From: Linum tenue
Taxonomy: Eukaryota > Streptophyta > Magnoliopsida > Malpighiales > Linaceae
NCBI GenBank assembly: GCA_946122785.1
Contig: CAMGYJ010000002.1
Location: 14,148,839-14,212,838 of the forward strand
Direction: 5' to 3'
DNA: 64,000 nt
The translations under genes and the position numbers were made by a program. The notes under the pieces were generated by a model, which was given only the letters and a program-made list of their open reading frames with translations, was not told the origin of the DNA and did no database searches. Below are positions 44,198 to 55,479 of this stretch, in pieces (within the stretch, counting starts at the first letter, position 1; the number at the start of each line of letters is the position of its first letter).

Positions 44198-45889
44198 GGG
44201 TTATAGGTATAATATGCCTCTCTACTATATTGGTTTATCAGACATGGCCCTCTACTATTTTTTACATTAAACTTGCCCCTATATTTTGGAAAAATTATCA
44301 AACATGCCCCTTATGTTAAAATTTCACAAAATAATGGTCAACCTCGATTGAAACGAGATTCACACGAACCGACATCAACAAAATTGGGGGGGGGGGGGGA
44401 TTTTTAGTTTTCCCCCTCATTTATTTCTCTAGGTCTTGTTAAAAGTGAAATTATTAGATGTATTTGGTTATACAAAAGAAACAAAACAATTCTAAAGTGA
44501 AATTTTTAGAAATATTTTAGACATTTTTTTCCTTCAAATAAAGGTCCAACCATGTTTCGCTAACGCTGTTAAATTTTGTAACGGAAATGGCTATATTTGT
44601 CATGAAACTTTCAAAATTCTGGCTATTTTTGGTATTTTGCCAAAAGTGACTATATTTGGCAAAACCGTCAAAGTTTTGACTACACAAATGTATTTTGCCT
44701 AACGGTACGCTTACTGGACTGCCAACTCACCAGACACGTCATCCACAACTCAACCTTTGATGACACGTGGATTGACACGTAATTTTTAATTAAAATAAAA
44801 TTCTTAAGGGTTTTTATACCTAACTCATCCTTCATCGTGGTGTTCTTCTCCTCCCTAGTCGCCGGTCAATAGATCCGACCGCAACAATGTTAATCAACCA
44901 GAGCTAAGACGAATGCGACGCTGACAGATGCAATAAATGATTAGGCAACGATTACGACGATGAGAGAGATGGCTGCGAGAAGAATAAGAGTTAAGACGAA
45001 TGCGCTTCAGCCCTGACGCCCAGCTTCAGGTCCGACGAATCTGCTTCAGCTTCGACGCCCAACTTCCTCCCTCTTTGGATTTCCACCCCTTCAATGGCGG
45101 TTCCCACAAAAACACCTAAACCCACAAAACAAATCTCCCAGAACCCTTCTTTTCTATTTCAGTAGACCAAGAAAACCCCAAACCCAAATCTCAGTGGAGA
45201 TTGTACAGAGAGTAACTCCAGATTCGTCGGTTGGGGGGGGGGGGGCAGAGAAGAAGAATACGAGTAATTGGGGGCAAATAAAAGCGATTTCCTGACTTCT
45301 TCCAAACTCTTCTGCGACTGCTCCATGTTCTGCTGCTTTTAGATTCATCGTTCTTGTTCGTCTGGCACTGGTCCTCTCCCCTGCGACGAACCTCAAAATC
45401 GGGGATGAGAGAGAAGTGGGTGGGGATGGCTGAAGATGGTGTGGCAGTGAAGTCGGAGCTGGTGGTGGTGGAGGCAGAGACGATTAATGGTGGCGGAAGC
45501 AGAGATGATTTTGGACGAAAGGCGATGGAGGTTGTGGTCGTGGGATTTGGCGGCGGAGAAGAGCTCTTCCGCCTCTTCGTCGTAATAGGGAGAATGGGAA
45601 AGTGAGAATGGGCATGTCGCTTCCTCATAAAACTCCTTAATTTTGTTTTTTTTAGTTTTTTGTTAATCCACGTGGGTAATACGTATAGGAAAAAAATTGC
45701 CAGCTCAGACGATCTGTTAGTCCAGTCAGCACGTTAACTCACACCGTTAAAGAATTGGACGGAAGTGGCTATTTTTGGTATTTCGCCAAAAGTGGCTATA
45801 TTTGGCTAAATCGTCAAAGTTTTGGCTACACAATTGTATTTTGCCTTAATAAAACTATATAGTAGAGAGACATATTATACCTAAAACAC
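44198..45889. mobile_element. Composite MITE: MULE-type element split by a second inverted element
   Basis: Outer ends GGGTTATAGGTATAATATGC and, inverted, GTGTTTTAGGTATAATATG match the intronic MITE at 48548-49042. The left 360 bp are its reverse complement, sharing the ATTTATTTCTCTAGGTC block. At about 44565 this stops, and a second insert with its own inverted similarity begins (GGCTATTTTTGGTATTTTGCC words at about 44622 and 45757; CACGTGGATT on both arms) and runs to about 45846. No TSD survives. G runs lie at 44386-44399 and 45233-45245. Reverse-strand frames at 45154-45628 are low-complexity and not accepted as genes. Confidence 0.65.
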
Positions 45890-45894
45890 TTCTA

Positions 45895-46140
45895 CTATGC
45901 TATATAGTATTGGTGCTTTAATGTATAACTTAAAGTTGTACCATAACATTAAATGTATAAGTTTAGGTTGTATCATAAAGCAATTTGTACTATTATGTTA
46001 TGATACAACTTTACAACTTGAAGTTGTACCATCACATAAAGGTACAAGTTCAAGTTGTACTATAAAAGAATTTGTACAAAAAGTATAGGTACAATCTGAA
46101 GTTGTACCATAACATAAATGTACAGTTTTAAGTTATACCG
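45895..46140. repeat. Degenerate tandem repeat (AAGTTGTACCATAACAT units)
   Basis: Five or six irregular copies of a unit with AGTTGTACCATAACATAAATGTAC words, spaced about 40-60 nt and partly inverted. Confidence 0.75.
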
Positions 46141-46359
46141 TAAAGCCGATAAGCTCCAATTGAATCATAAAAATTACAAAACAACGGTTCTTTCGTATAT
46201 TTATTGTTATTCGTGAGAATTAGTTCATTTTGATAATTTTTACATACTACCATACTATGCATATTGCATGGTAAAATTTCTCATTATATCTATAACCGTT
46301 TAAGTCACTTTTTTCCCGCTTATCCCTAAAATATCCCCGCCATTTTATTGTCAATTTTT

Positions 46360-47610
46360 TCGCTCCAGCCACATTGTGACCGTCCTCCTCTCTACTTCGC
46401 CTCTCTCCAACACAACTGAAGCGACGGACGACTAAGAACTGCAGTCCAACTCTTCAACCGACGAACGGCCAGGTAAGAGGGAAGAGGGAGGACGAGCCCA
46501 GCCCCGCGACGGTCGCCTGCAAGGACATCGGCGAGAGAGTTCCAGGTTAGTTTGCTTGTCTTGTGATGGGGATTAATGGGTTTTAGCTTTCTTATTTTCG
46601 GGATGGTTATGGCCTGATTACCAGGGTTTTGGGGCTTGCGTTCTTTCTCTATGAGGTTGCAGAATTATGGCTTTAGGAATTTCGTAGGCTGCGGGTTTGG
46701 GATTTTGCTTCCGATGAGTGGCCCTGTGTGTGTGAATTTTTGGTTTTCCCTTGGTTCTGATGAGTGCCATGTGTATGTGAATGGATGGAATATGTTATCT
46801 GGTCTTTGCTTCACGTTTTGGTGTGCTTTGTGTAATGGATTTTTGGGTTTTTATTCTTGTTTGTGTTTGCTATCAAGGCTGGTTAGATAGGTACCTGATT
46901 AGATTAATACTATGCAAATGTTTGATAACTTGTATGTATTGTATACAATGGTTGCTTTCAAGGCTCGTTAGATTAATAAAATTGAAGTCTTATGCATTTG
47001 AAAAAGGATGTCAAGGCTGTCATTGATGTCTTCAAGGGAAAGGCGCAAGATGATCGCTGCAATTGGCACATTTTGGAACCTTATAGTAATATATGGTGAG
47101 TTAGGAATGGAAGTAACGAGGCTATTAGAAGCCGAAACAGTTAAACTGTAGAATTGGTAGGCAACCTCTGGATGTTTACATAGTGAGACACTATGATACG
47201 CAGAAGGAGATTCATCTGCACGAGAAGTAGTGACACTGAGGGTCATAGAAGGATTAGGATGAAGTGTAGCTTATTCAAGAAGTTGTGACCTATTAGTTGT
47301 AGAGGGTCAGTTGAAAAGGACGAGAAATGTTGACATAGATGAAATGGTTCTCACTTTTCTACTAATTATTGCCCATAACGACAAAAATAGGAGTATAGCT
47401 GTAGATTTGCGTACCTAGTGAGACCAACAAGCAGTGCAACATGAAACGTACATATAGAGAGGCGGCTTGTTGAAACGATGTGCCCAATCGGTTTCACCCA
47501 AATTGAACTTGTTCAAGTAGTGGCTTTAACCTAGAGCTAGTTTGAGAGATACTGCTGCCTTTGCTTTCCTGTAATTTCCTTCATCTAGATGCTTGCTGCA
47601 TTGTAGGAAA
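46360..47610 (+). promoter_or_regulatory. Probable promoter, 5' UTR and leader intron of RRP42
   Basis: A CT-rich leader with the pyrimidine patch of plant 5' UTRs starts at about 46370. Good donor sites lie at AG|GTAAGAGG (about 46472) and CCAG|GTTAGTTTG (about 46545). The only strong acceptor before the start codon is TTGTAG at 47601-47606, five bases before the ATG. This suggests a leader intron of about 1 kb. Frames inside it (46636-47026) are Phe/Leu/Cys-rich and not genic. Confidence 0.6.
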
Positions 47611-49811
47611 ATGGTGGGACTTTCGCTGGGGGAGAAGCATTTCATTAAGGGGGGCATCGATCAGAACATCCGTAGTGATGGCCGGAAGAGAGACTATTAC
47701 AGGCCGATTTTTGTCGAAACTGGTGTAATTCCTCAGGTAATAGCTTAAATGTAGCTTCATGTATTTTTTAATATATATTTGATCTTCCCCTTTTGTCGAA
47801 GTTTGATCTTGTTTTGATTTATTGATAGGCAAATGGCTCTGCTCGTGTTCGAATGGGGGCAACTGAAGTTATTGCCAGTGTGAAGGTAGTTCAAAAACAG
47901 GGTTCTTAGGTTTACCCCGTTCTTCCTTGTTTTCAGTCTGATTTAAGGTTTGAGTGATTACTATTATGCAGGCAGAGCTCGGAAAGCCAAGTGCTTTGCA
48001 CCCTGACAAAGGCAAAGTCGTCATATTCGTTGATTGTAGTGCTGTTGCTGAACCGACATTCGAGGTTTTCTATTTCAGCTCTTGGCATTTCTTATTCTTC
48101 AGTACTTCAATGTTGTTTCAAGAGTTGATTCATATGTGCAAGTGTAATCCAGGGAAGAGGGGGCGAGGAGTTATCGGCTGAACTCTCAGTTGCCCTTGAA
48201 CGCTGCCTCTTAGGTGGCACAAGTGGAGCAGGTTTTTGCTCTTACTGAAGTCATAGGCTGATTTGTAATTTTAATGGCACTACTCCATAGATTGTTGATC
48301 ATCCAAGTGGGTTGATCTTGTTGCAGGTGCAGGAATCGATTTGACTTCCTTGATTGTAGCAGAAGGAAAGATTTGTTGGGATCTGTATATCGACAGCCTT
48401 GTCATTAGTTCTGATGGGAATCTACTTGATGCCTTAGGTGCTTCCATTAAGGTACCCTATGACGATCCACTAGATGCTTGATGTATTTTTTCCATTGTAG
48501 TTCTATAGCTCAAAGTTGATGAATCAAACTCAAGCAAGTTAATAAATGGGTTATAGGTATAATATGCCCCTCTACTATGTTGTTTTATCAAACATGTCCC
48601 TCTACTATTTTTAATGTCAAACATGCCCTTGTACTTTGAGAAAATGATCATACATGCCCTTATGCTAAATTTTTTAGCAAAAAACAGTCAACCATGGTCG
48701 AACCTTGGTTTGGGCGACACAAATGTCTAAAATTTCTCTAATAATTTAACTTTAGATTATTTTTTTTGGTTTTTTATAGCCAAATACCTCTAATAATTTC
48801 ACTTTAACGGGACCTAGAGAAATAAATCAGGGAATAAAACTGACATTTTCCCTATCATTTGCTGATGTCGGGTGGTCTAAATCTTGGATCAACCATGGTT
48901 GACAATTTTTTAATGAAAAGTTTAACAAAAGGACACATTTGATAATTTTTCCAAAGTACAGGGTCATGTTTGATGTAAAAAATAGTAAAGGGGCATGTTT
49001 GATAAAAGGACATAATAGAGGGGCATATTATAACTATAACCCTTAATAAATCGGTTATAGACTTATAGTTAGCAGTCTAGCCTGTTTAGGTTCCATATTC
49101 TATACATATTGGATGGAGAGCTTTACGGATAAGTTTGTAAAGATTTCAATGGTTGAAGGGCATGTGAGTACAGGTTTTTTCTTATGGCATGAGTTCAGCT
49201 TTTTAGTGCAGGGTCACATTTCATATCTTTCCGTGTAGTCGAGTGACATAAAATAAGTCACTAATACGTAAATAAATAAGTTGGTGACTTATTTGAATGC
49301 TCTTGTGATGGTTTTCTTATAAAACTCCATAAGGCTGCCTTGGCTAATACCGCCATCCCGAAAGTCAACATCTCAGCTGCTGCATCAGCAGATGAACAGC
49401 CGGAGGTGGACATAAGCGACGAAGAGTTTCTACAATTTGATACTTCTGCAGTCCCTGTAATAATCACGCTAACACAGGTAATGATGTATTTTCTGATTCG
49501 TTTAGTCTGTAATGTTGAATCACTTGTTTATGTTCTAACTCAAAACTTTGACTCTATTTTAGGTAGGGAGGCATTATATTGTGGACGCAACATCAGAGGA
49601 GGAATCCCACATGAGCTCTGCGGTTTCCATTTCCGTCAATCGTAAAGGGCACGTTTGCGGGTTGACCAAGCGAGGAGGTGAAGGCCTTGATCCCAGCGTT
49701 GTTTCTGATATGATTTCGGTTGCTCAACACTTGAGCGAACTGCTGATGAGCAGATTGGATTCTGAAATCTCAGCAGCAGAGGCCGAAATTGGAGACGACG
49801 AAGAATCGTGA
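47611..49811 (+). CDS. RRP42: Exosome complex component RRP42 (RNase PH-like), seven coding exons
   Basis: The product is a ring subunit of the RNA exosome, the 3'-5' RNA processing and decay complex of nucleus and cytoplasm. Coding exons are 47611-47736, 47829-47885, 47972-48064, 48153-48231, 48327-48451, 49334-49477 and 49563-49811. All have GT-AG borders, and the sum is 873 nt, encoding 290 residues, the usual RRP42 length. The start MVGLSLGEKHFIKGGI is highly typical of plant RRP42. The RNase PH domain follows (IRSDGRKR, PQANGSARVR, VIASVKAELGKPS, GKVVIFVDCS, WDLYIDSLVISSDGNLLDALG), then the second RNase PH domain (HYIVDATSEEESHMSSAVSI, ICGLT-like KGHVCGLTKR). Eukaryotic RRP42 is generally considered structural rather than catalytic. 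No frameshift or stop is seen, so the gene looks functional. Intron 5 (882 nt) is enlarged by a MITE. Confidence 0.95.
48548..49042. mobile_element. MULE-type MITE in RRP42 intron 5, perfect 9-bp TSD
   Basis: Perfect TSDs TTAATAAAT lie at 48539-48547 and 49043-49051. The terminal inverted repeats extend about 130 bp (GGGTTATAGGTATAATATGC and, inverted, GGGTTATAGTTATAATATGC). A relative is at 44198-45889. With its TSD copy it supplies more than half of intron 5 and lies about 290 nt from the acceptor at 49333. Confidence 0.95.
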
Positions 49812-50296
49812 TGCTGACGAGACTTTCGAGAACCAGTTTTGACTTTTAGTTATCTAATGATCATTTTTTGATTTTTAAGATTGCTGTACTTCTGATAACT
49901 TACTTGCTAGCAAATGTCAGATTGTTATGACTTACGGTGATCGACGATTACTGCAGCTCGGTCGTTTTTGTTGTATTTGAAAATGAGCGCTTTGGAAAAA
50001 AATATTTGGATTTTTATGGATTTATTGTATTATAGATTTAAAGAGTTTATTGTTTGCAACTTTGCAAGAATGATATATTTATGATGAATTTGTTGCGAAC
50101 ATCTATTGCCATGATAGATTTTCTGTCTTTCCACCAAATTTCAACATATGTACATAAAAAAGATTGAATCTGAGGATTGTGAAATTGTGTCGGAATTCGG
50201 AAAGGTTAGTGGTAGAATATTTTGCTATAAAATTGTTCTTTAACCAAAGTTAAACTGTTTTTTATTGGCAAAGATTGTCCATTTTGGTCCAGTATC
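49812..50296 (+). other. RRP42 3' UTR and downstream spacer
   Basis: T-rich DNA after the stop with AATAAA-like words absent or diverged; the transcript end is not resolved. No other gene is seen before the retroelement end at 50297. Confidence 0.55.
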
Positions 50297-50647
50297 TGAT
50301 CACATTCATCCGTGCAGATTATTGTCAGTGGTTAGCACATGTCAACAACTACCTCATCTCAAACCAAGTTTAATCTAAAATGGCGTTGTCGTATAGTGAC
50401 AATCAATGTCGTATTCACTCGGTTCCTGATACCCTAGCCTACTTCCCACGTTATTGTTATCTAGCCGATCTGTTTAACGGGTTTGTGTTGGAGGATATGA
50501 GCGAACTAACTAGTCTAGAGATCAAATAAAGATAAAAGCAGGTACTTCGGCGAACTATCCCTCACCCTAGCCTTGGACTACCATGAAATGTCTAGATACT
50601 TATGGTTTGTCGAATGTGGTGAGTGAGCTATTTTCCATAGGCTTTCA

Positions 50648-51115
50648 TAGGGGTGTTCAAACGGCGTGATAACCGTTTTAACCGGTAGTATTTGGATAAT
50701 TTGGTTTGGTTAATTTGGATAATTGGTTTGGTTTGGTTAAACTTTTTAGTTTTGGTTTAGGTGGTTTGGTTTGGTTTCGGACACTCCTAACCAATCAAAC
50801 AAAATTAAATAGTTAAGTAATTACCTATATATCTAATATAATATATATACATACTTAGCTTTGATAACCACCGAATAGTCAAATGTAAGATAATTGTATT
50901 AGTTACATGTATTTATGTTAAGGCCTAACTATAATTTTGTGTTGATTGTTATGTGTTATTCATTATATAAACTGCGAATTAATGCACTAACCGAAATTTT
51001 TTCTCACTTAGTGATAATGAGATGGTATATTGGTTATCTTGGTTAACCAAACCAAAATTTTTTGAAAGGATATAGGAGTGGGTCTACTATCCAACCGAAA
51101 TTGCACAGCCCCGAA
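50648..51115. mobile_element. Probable hAT-like MITE (TTTGGTT words)
   Basis: Starts TAGGGGTGTTCAAACGG and ends CAACCGAAATTGCACAGCCCC, imperfect inverted ends of the hAT type. Subterminal TTTGGTTTGG/AACCAAACC words lie on both sides. No convincing 8-bp duplication was found. Confidence 0.55.
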
Positions 51116-51119
51116 GTTG

Positions 51120-53229
51120 ATGGTTCATTTTATAACGCTTGAAGATTAACAAGATAGCCAAACCGAGATGAAGAGATCGATGTAGTTGCATACTATGGAA
51201 GAAGGTGACGTCTCAGGCAGTCAAATTGTCCTTGCTCTGGTTCTTTCTACCCACAGACCTAGCAATAGGGGTGACAGTCGGTCGGTTTCGGTTTAACCGA
51301 AAACTGAAAACCCAGTTACCGGTTAAACCGACTCACCCTGCATACCTGCCGACCGACCGTGAGAGTGGTCACGGTTAGCCGGCCAACCGAAAATTACCTT
51401 TTCTAAAAAAAAAAAATTTAAAACCGAAAATTCTGCACCACTCATTAGGAGTCCTAACCCCTCAGCCCTCTCACTTCTCGATTCTTCTTCTTCCTTTCCA
51501 GTTTCCAGAGAAACCTATCTCTCTCCCTACTCTCTCTCGAATCTTGATTCTCTTCTTCCTTTCTCGACAAACCCGAAATCGCCTCCCTCCTACCCTCACC
51601 TCTCTCGTTCTGCCCTCTGCCTCCCCGTTGACGGCGACGGGAACAGCGGTGGAACTCGCCGACATCCTCTTTCCCCTCTTTCCTCCGACGAGGAATTTCA
51701 ACCCCTCTTTCCCCTTCTCAGTCCTTTACTCCCTGCCTAGCTCCTCTTGCCGTCCTTTCCCTGCAAAAACAAATCGAAAAGCAATCTAAGAAATTAGAAC
51801 CCCATACCCGCCTCTAAAAGTCCCTCACCGACAAATCAACCTAGCTCCCCTAACTCGACCCAAATCGTCGCTTCTCTCTACCTCATCTCTTTACTCCTAA
51901 TAACAAATCGAGGAGAATGGAAGAATGCCAAGACGGCGGCGGAGCGGGCAAGACGATGGTAGGCGACGGTAGAAGAAGGTGAGATCAAGTTCTCTCACTT
52001 GCATGTCGAATTTTGAGGGTTTGATTTTGGTTTTTGTTTTTTATATGTGTTATTTCTTTTGGGTTTTGTTCGCGGGTGAGAGGAGAAGAAGAGGTCACCG
52101 CCGGCGAAGCTGATGCTGCCTGCTGGTGGGTGGAGGCTGCGCGAGAAGGGAGAGGCTGCAGGGAGTGGTGGATTCCGCTGGGGAGTCGGAGGTTGTGGAG
52201 AAGAGGATGGCGGCGTCTTCGGTGGCGGCGGCGGAAACAAGAATCCGCAGCAATTGATGAGAGTGTAGATCTTCTTCTTCTTCTTCTTCTTCTTCTTCCT
52301 GTATTTGGGATTTTTTTTTTTGATTTAAGATTTGGGAATGGGGATGAATCTGGACATATTTTGGGGAAGCTGAAGTGGGTCTCGATTGGCCCGGTTAGTC
52401 GGATAACCGCGGTTAATCACCGTCGGTTACTCGGTCAACCGACCCCTTCCTTTTCCCATCCGACCACCGACCGTCAAGGTAACCGGTCGGTTTTCGGTTA
52501 GCTGGTAACCGGCGGTTACCCGCTAACCGCAAACCGAAATGCCAGCCCTACCTAGTAATCACGTAGTGGATGAGCAGGTACTCCGGTTTCACCTCACTAA
52601 CTTACAGATCTCTTTACTTTGGATTTATAGAAGGACTTGAAACATGGAAAGTCGGATTCCCTTGTCAAGGTAGCAAAAGCGTCCGGTGAGTGGACGAAAT
52701 CCGCCGGGTAAATATCCATGGCTCTTGTAAATTCTCAGATCGATAGTTGGCGATGCTCTCCTCCTTGTTGGAATTGGATGTTGTCTTCAAGGTCGACAGC
52801 ACCTCTCATATCTTGAATGGTAAGAGTACTAATGAACTCCAGAACAAGTACCCCATAAATATTTTCTTGAATGGATAGCAAATTAAGCCATTATGACTTT
52901 TGAATCTTGGATCGGATTGTATCCTCGATACTAAGTTGTGCGAAGAGTATCCAGTCGAGACATATACTCTTGCCTAGAGGAAGTCATTGAAGCCACAAAA
53001 GTTTGGTCTTAAATTTCTTGGGGACATTTTCCATGAAGTAGTGAGTGATGTGTTCTATGCCGCCTCCGACATTGGCTCGATAATCTTGAAGAATTTCCCT
53101 TGATAGATGTGGGAGAAGTGATGGTGGATGTGGTTATTCAACAACTACTGAACGGGATTTTCTTGTTTTCTTCTGATGGCCTTGTTGAGGATGAGAGGTA
53201 CGAGAAGATGAACTTTCACCACGAGCCAT
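51120..53229 (-). pseudogene. ATHILA-like third ORF remnant, split by a hAT-like element
   Basis: On the - strand a start codon at 53229-53227 (MARGESSSSRTSHPQQ) lies just after an acceptor-like AG, as in the third ORF at 34239. Decayed text follows: LEFISTLTIQDMRG, QFQQGGEHRQLSI and EFTRAMDIY, resembling the ATHILA ORF core (a region with FRLGG...LSL). Several stops are present. The frame is interrupted from 52550 to 51266 by the hAT-like element, and traces continue to about 51120. Confidence 0.55.
51266..52550. mobile_element. hAT-like non-autonomous DNA transposon (copy 3, same family as 4834-6022)
   Basis: Starts TAGGGGTGACAGTCGG and ends ATGCCAGCCCTA. The 8-bp flanks CCTAGCAA (51258-51265) and CCTAGTAA (52551-52558) agree at 7 of 8. 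Subterminal TAACCG/CGGTTA repeats are dense. The interior has a CTTCTT microsatellite (about 52268-52302) and GC-rich text with pseudo-frames on both strands. It splits the decayed third ORF of the - strand element. Confidence 0.88.
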
Positions 53230-53345
53230 TCCTTTAGTCTTGTATATTATCCTTCAAACAAGTAGTACATAATGCACAAACCATTAATCCAAGCATCACA
53301 TATCATAAGGATAATTTTCAATGAACTAACATAAAATCTCTAAGT

Positions 53346-53358
53346 CCCCCCCCCCCCC
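53346..53358 (-). repeat. G run in a CTCAAGTGGGGG motif
   Basis: On the - strand this reads CTCAAGTG followed by G runs, a variant of the TTAAGTGTGGGGG motif, placed just upstream of the third-ORF leader as at 34151. Confidence 0.7.
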
Positions 53359-53502
53359 ACTTGAGTGAGACTACGACTTGGGTAAGAGAGGGGACTTAGA
53401 TAGAGATGGAGTTCCAATGCAATGAATAATGAAATGATTTCCCCAATAAATGCAAAATCAAGCAAATACGAATTGACCAATGCAAATAAGTTAATGCTCA
53501 AT

Positions 53503-54757
53503 AAAGGAAGTGTGGGAGAAAGGCAATGTCATGTAGAGAAAAAAGAGATGGAGCGAAGCGCTGCCCTAGATCTCGCAGCGATTCGAATCCCACGTTTCGT
53601 TCGCGGTTGACTCTTCCCCCGTGGGACGGACGGTTCGACGCCATTCGCAGATCTAGTTGCTCGCCGCTTCTGAGCAGTCGATCCAACCGGCACCATGTCG
53701 ACCGCAGGTGCAGCACCGATCACTATGAAGGAAGTGCTGACGCTTCCAAGCATTGGGATTAGTCCAAGCATTGTGGCGGACGTGTCTCTGCTCGCCGACG
53801 AACCACCCGGGGTCGTTCTGCTGCAGCTTCCACAAGAACCGGTCGTCGGCGACGAGTAGCCGGCCGCCCTGGAGGGAACTGGTTGCAGCAGCGGCGATGG
53901 CGAAGGCGACCAGAAGTGGCGGAGGAATTTCCAGCCCAGGCCGTCCAGGTTTTGCACGATGAACGGCGGCAGCGGCGTGGCGGTTTCGGGGGCAGAAAGG
54001 TGAGAAGACAGACGACGGTTACTGGGTAACTGAACAGACGGTTCCGGTAAGATCTGCCGCAAGTAATTGGTAACTGTATTTTTTAATTAATTACAATTTC
54101 ACACTTTTTGGAATGGCGTAACTGCTCCAGGTAAGTAACTCAAACAGACTCTTCAGTTTCCTTTTTTTACATTATTGCAATTTAGTCATTTTTTATTTCA
54201 TTTATCTTTGTAATTAACCGCTTTACATTTCCTTCATGATTTATTAGTAAATTTTATTTGTTTTCTTTTGATACTTACCCTCTCTTTTATTCAATTTATT
54301 TGTCAATTTCGTCCGTTTTATTTTTTTGTTTTTCTTTATCTATTTTAAAAAAAAAAATTAATTTGACATAGCTTTGTATTCGGTGTATCCGACTAAGCCT
54401 TAATGGCTTGTTTAAGTCCATTTGGTGGAACTTAGTTGTCCTTCAGTGGGGACGCTTGTGTGTTTTGTTTGTTTTTTTGTAGGGGCACGCAGAAGAGCTC
54501 CCGTTATCGGAGAGTCTTCCTCAGACAGGTGACTTGGCTCATGATCAGGATGGAACTATCGTGCAGGATGCTCAGAGCTCGGCTTCTCTCTGTAGTTGGG
54601 TTTCTTACTATTTTGTTCTCTGTTGTCTCAATAGGGCTGCCCATCATGTGGCATAAAAGGCCCTCTCATCGGGAGTTCGACTATTGGTCGACTCCCGCGC
54701 TCTTTTTATTTTCTCTGTATGTCTGATTTTATAACAACTGACTCTCCGGAAAAAAAA
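53503..54757 (+). mobile_element. Poly(A)-tailed chimeric retro-insertion with 15-bp TSD
   Basis: Perfect 15-bp flanks AAGTTAATGCTCAAT lie at 53488-53502 and 54758-54772, and the insert ends in an A run (54750-54759), the signature of LINE-driven retroposition. The 5' third is GC-rich and leader-like, with an ATG at 53695. The 3' third has a TTTTTTTGTAG-like acceptor at about 54473-54483 followed by about 260 nt of different composition. No LINE enzyme is encoded, so this is a processed or chimeric RNA copy, or an unrecognised SINE/LINE tail. Confidence 0.8.
53695..53859 (+). pseudogene. Fragment resembling the clathrin heavy chain N-terminus
   Basis: ATG 53695 begins a 54-codon frame. The first part, APITMKEVLTLPSIGIS, closely matches the well-conserved start of plant clathrin heavy chain (form APIxMKEVLTLPSIGI), then the likeness stops abruptly near 53765. 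A direct repeat TCCAAGCATTG (about 53747 and 53763) marks the break. The remaining residues are not clathrin-like, and the frame ends at TAG 53857-53859. The stretch before the ATG reads like a GC-rich 5' UTR. Clathrin heavy chain forms the vesicle coat triskelion; this piece lacks nearly all of it. Recognition is from memory of a short motif. Confidence 0.55.
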
Positions 54758-55136
54758 AAGTTAATGCTCAATGAGTAGGATTGAAGAAAGTGAAAACTAT
54801 GTAGTTGGGGAATTTCTATGAACACTTGGTGGGGGGTCTTTGATAACTAAAGAAATGAATGAAAATAGCCCACCAAGGTCTCCCAAAATGTATAGTAAGC
54901 TCATTAAAGCTAAGAAAACAATCTAAGTTCATCAAAAAGTCATGCCAAGATGAAGATAGGAATTTCAAGATCTCAAGGCATTCAACACATGTTGAGAAAA
55001 TAAGGTGATTACAATATGAGGAAATGAGAAAGTGTACCTTATCTTGCTAGGAGACATGTTGGGAATCCAAAAACAATTAAAATATTTTCTCAAAAGATGT
55101 TGGAAATTGTAAATAGAGAAGGTATGCTCAACAAGA

Positions 55137-55148
55137 GGGGGGGGGGGG
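55137..55148. repeat. G homopolymer (12 nt)
   Basis: Lies in the pyrimidine-rich leader (- strand) of the element. Confidence 0.95.
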
Positions 55149-55214
55149 TGGAGAAACATGGCATGTAGATCTACAAGATGAGATGAAGAGACTACACATG
55201 GATGCTATATGGAA

Positions 55215-55315
55215 CCTTTAAATAAGCAGGGACAAGATCGCGGGCTATTAACACGAGATCGCGATCGTGATCTCTATTATGTCAACCACGATCTTTGCCC
55301 TGATCGTGACAACAT
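55215..55315 (-). promoter_or_regulatory. Dyad array and TATA-like box (- strand element)
   Basis: On the - strand, GATCGTGGTTGAC, GAGATCACGATCGCGATCTC and CGCGATCTTG dyads (about 55312-55235) are followed by CTTATTTAAAGG (55226-55215). The layout parallels 33270-33610: dyads, then a TATA-like box, then a pyrimidine-rich leader, between hairpin and third ORF. Confidence 0.5.
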
Positions 55316-55479
55316 GTTTCCACCAATTCCTTAAGGTTAAACATTCATCTAAATCATTCAAACATCCAAAGACAAGAAAAGGCAAGAGCTAAGTCATACC
55401 AGTCATACTCAATGCAATTCTAATGTCTACTCAAGCAATTATTTAAAAAGAAAAAGGAAAATATACGCAAACTGAGTTG

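Noticed and set aside
45154..45628. Overlapping reverse-strand frames (145 and 80 codons) as a possible gene
   Set aside because: Low-complexity Ser/Pro/Arg text within a composite MITE, crossing a G run; no domain or splice support.
44198..45889. Intact MULE MITE with TSD
   Set aside because: The 9-bp flanks do not match and the right part is replaced by another insert, so it is reported only as composite.
52034..52501. Forward frame of 155 codons as a host gene
   Set aside because: Lies wholly within the hAT-like element 51266-52550 and reads Gly/Arg/Trp-rich repeats and a Leu run from a CTT microsatellite.
53529..54062. Reverse-strand frame of 177 codons as a gene
   Set aside because: Shadow of the GC-rich retro-insertion; Ser/Pro/Arg composition without domains, while the + strand has the clathrin-like start and the A tail.
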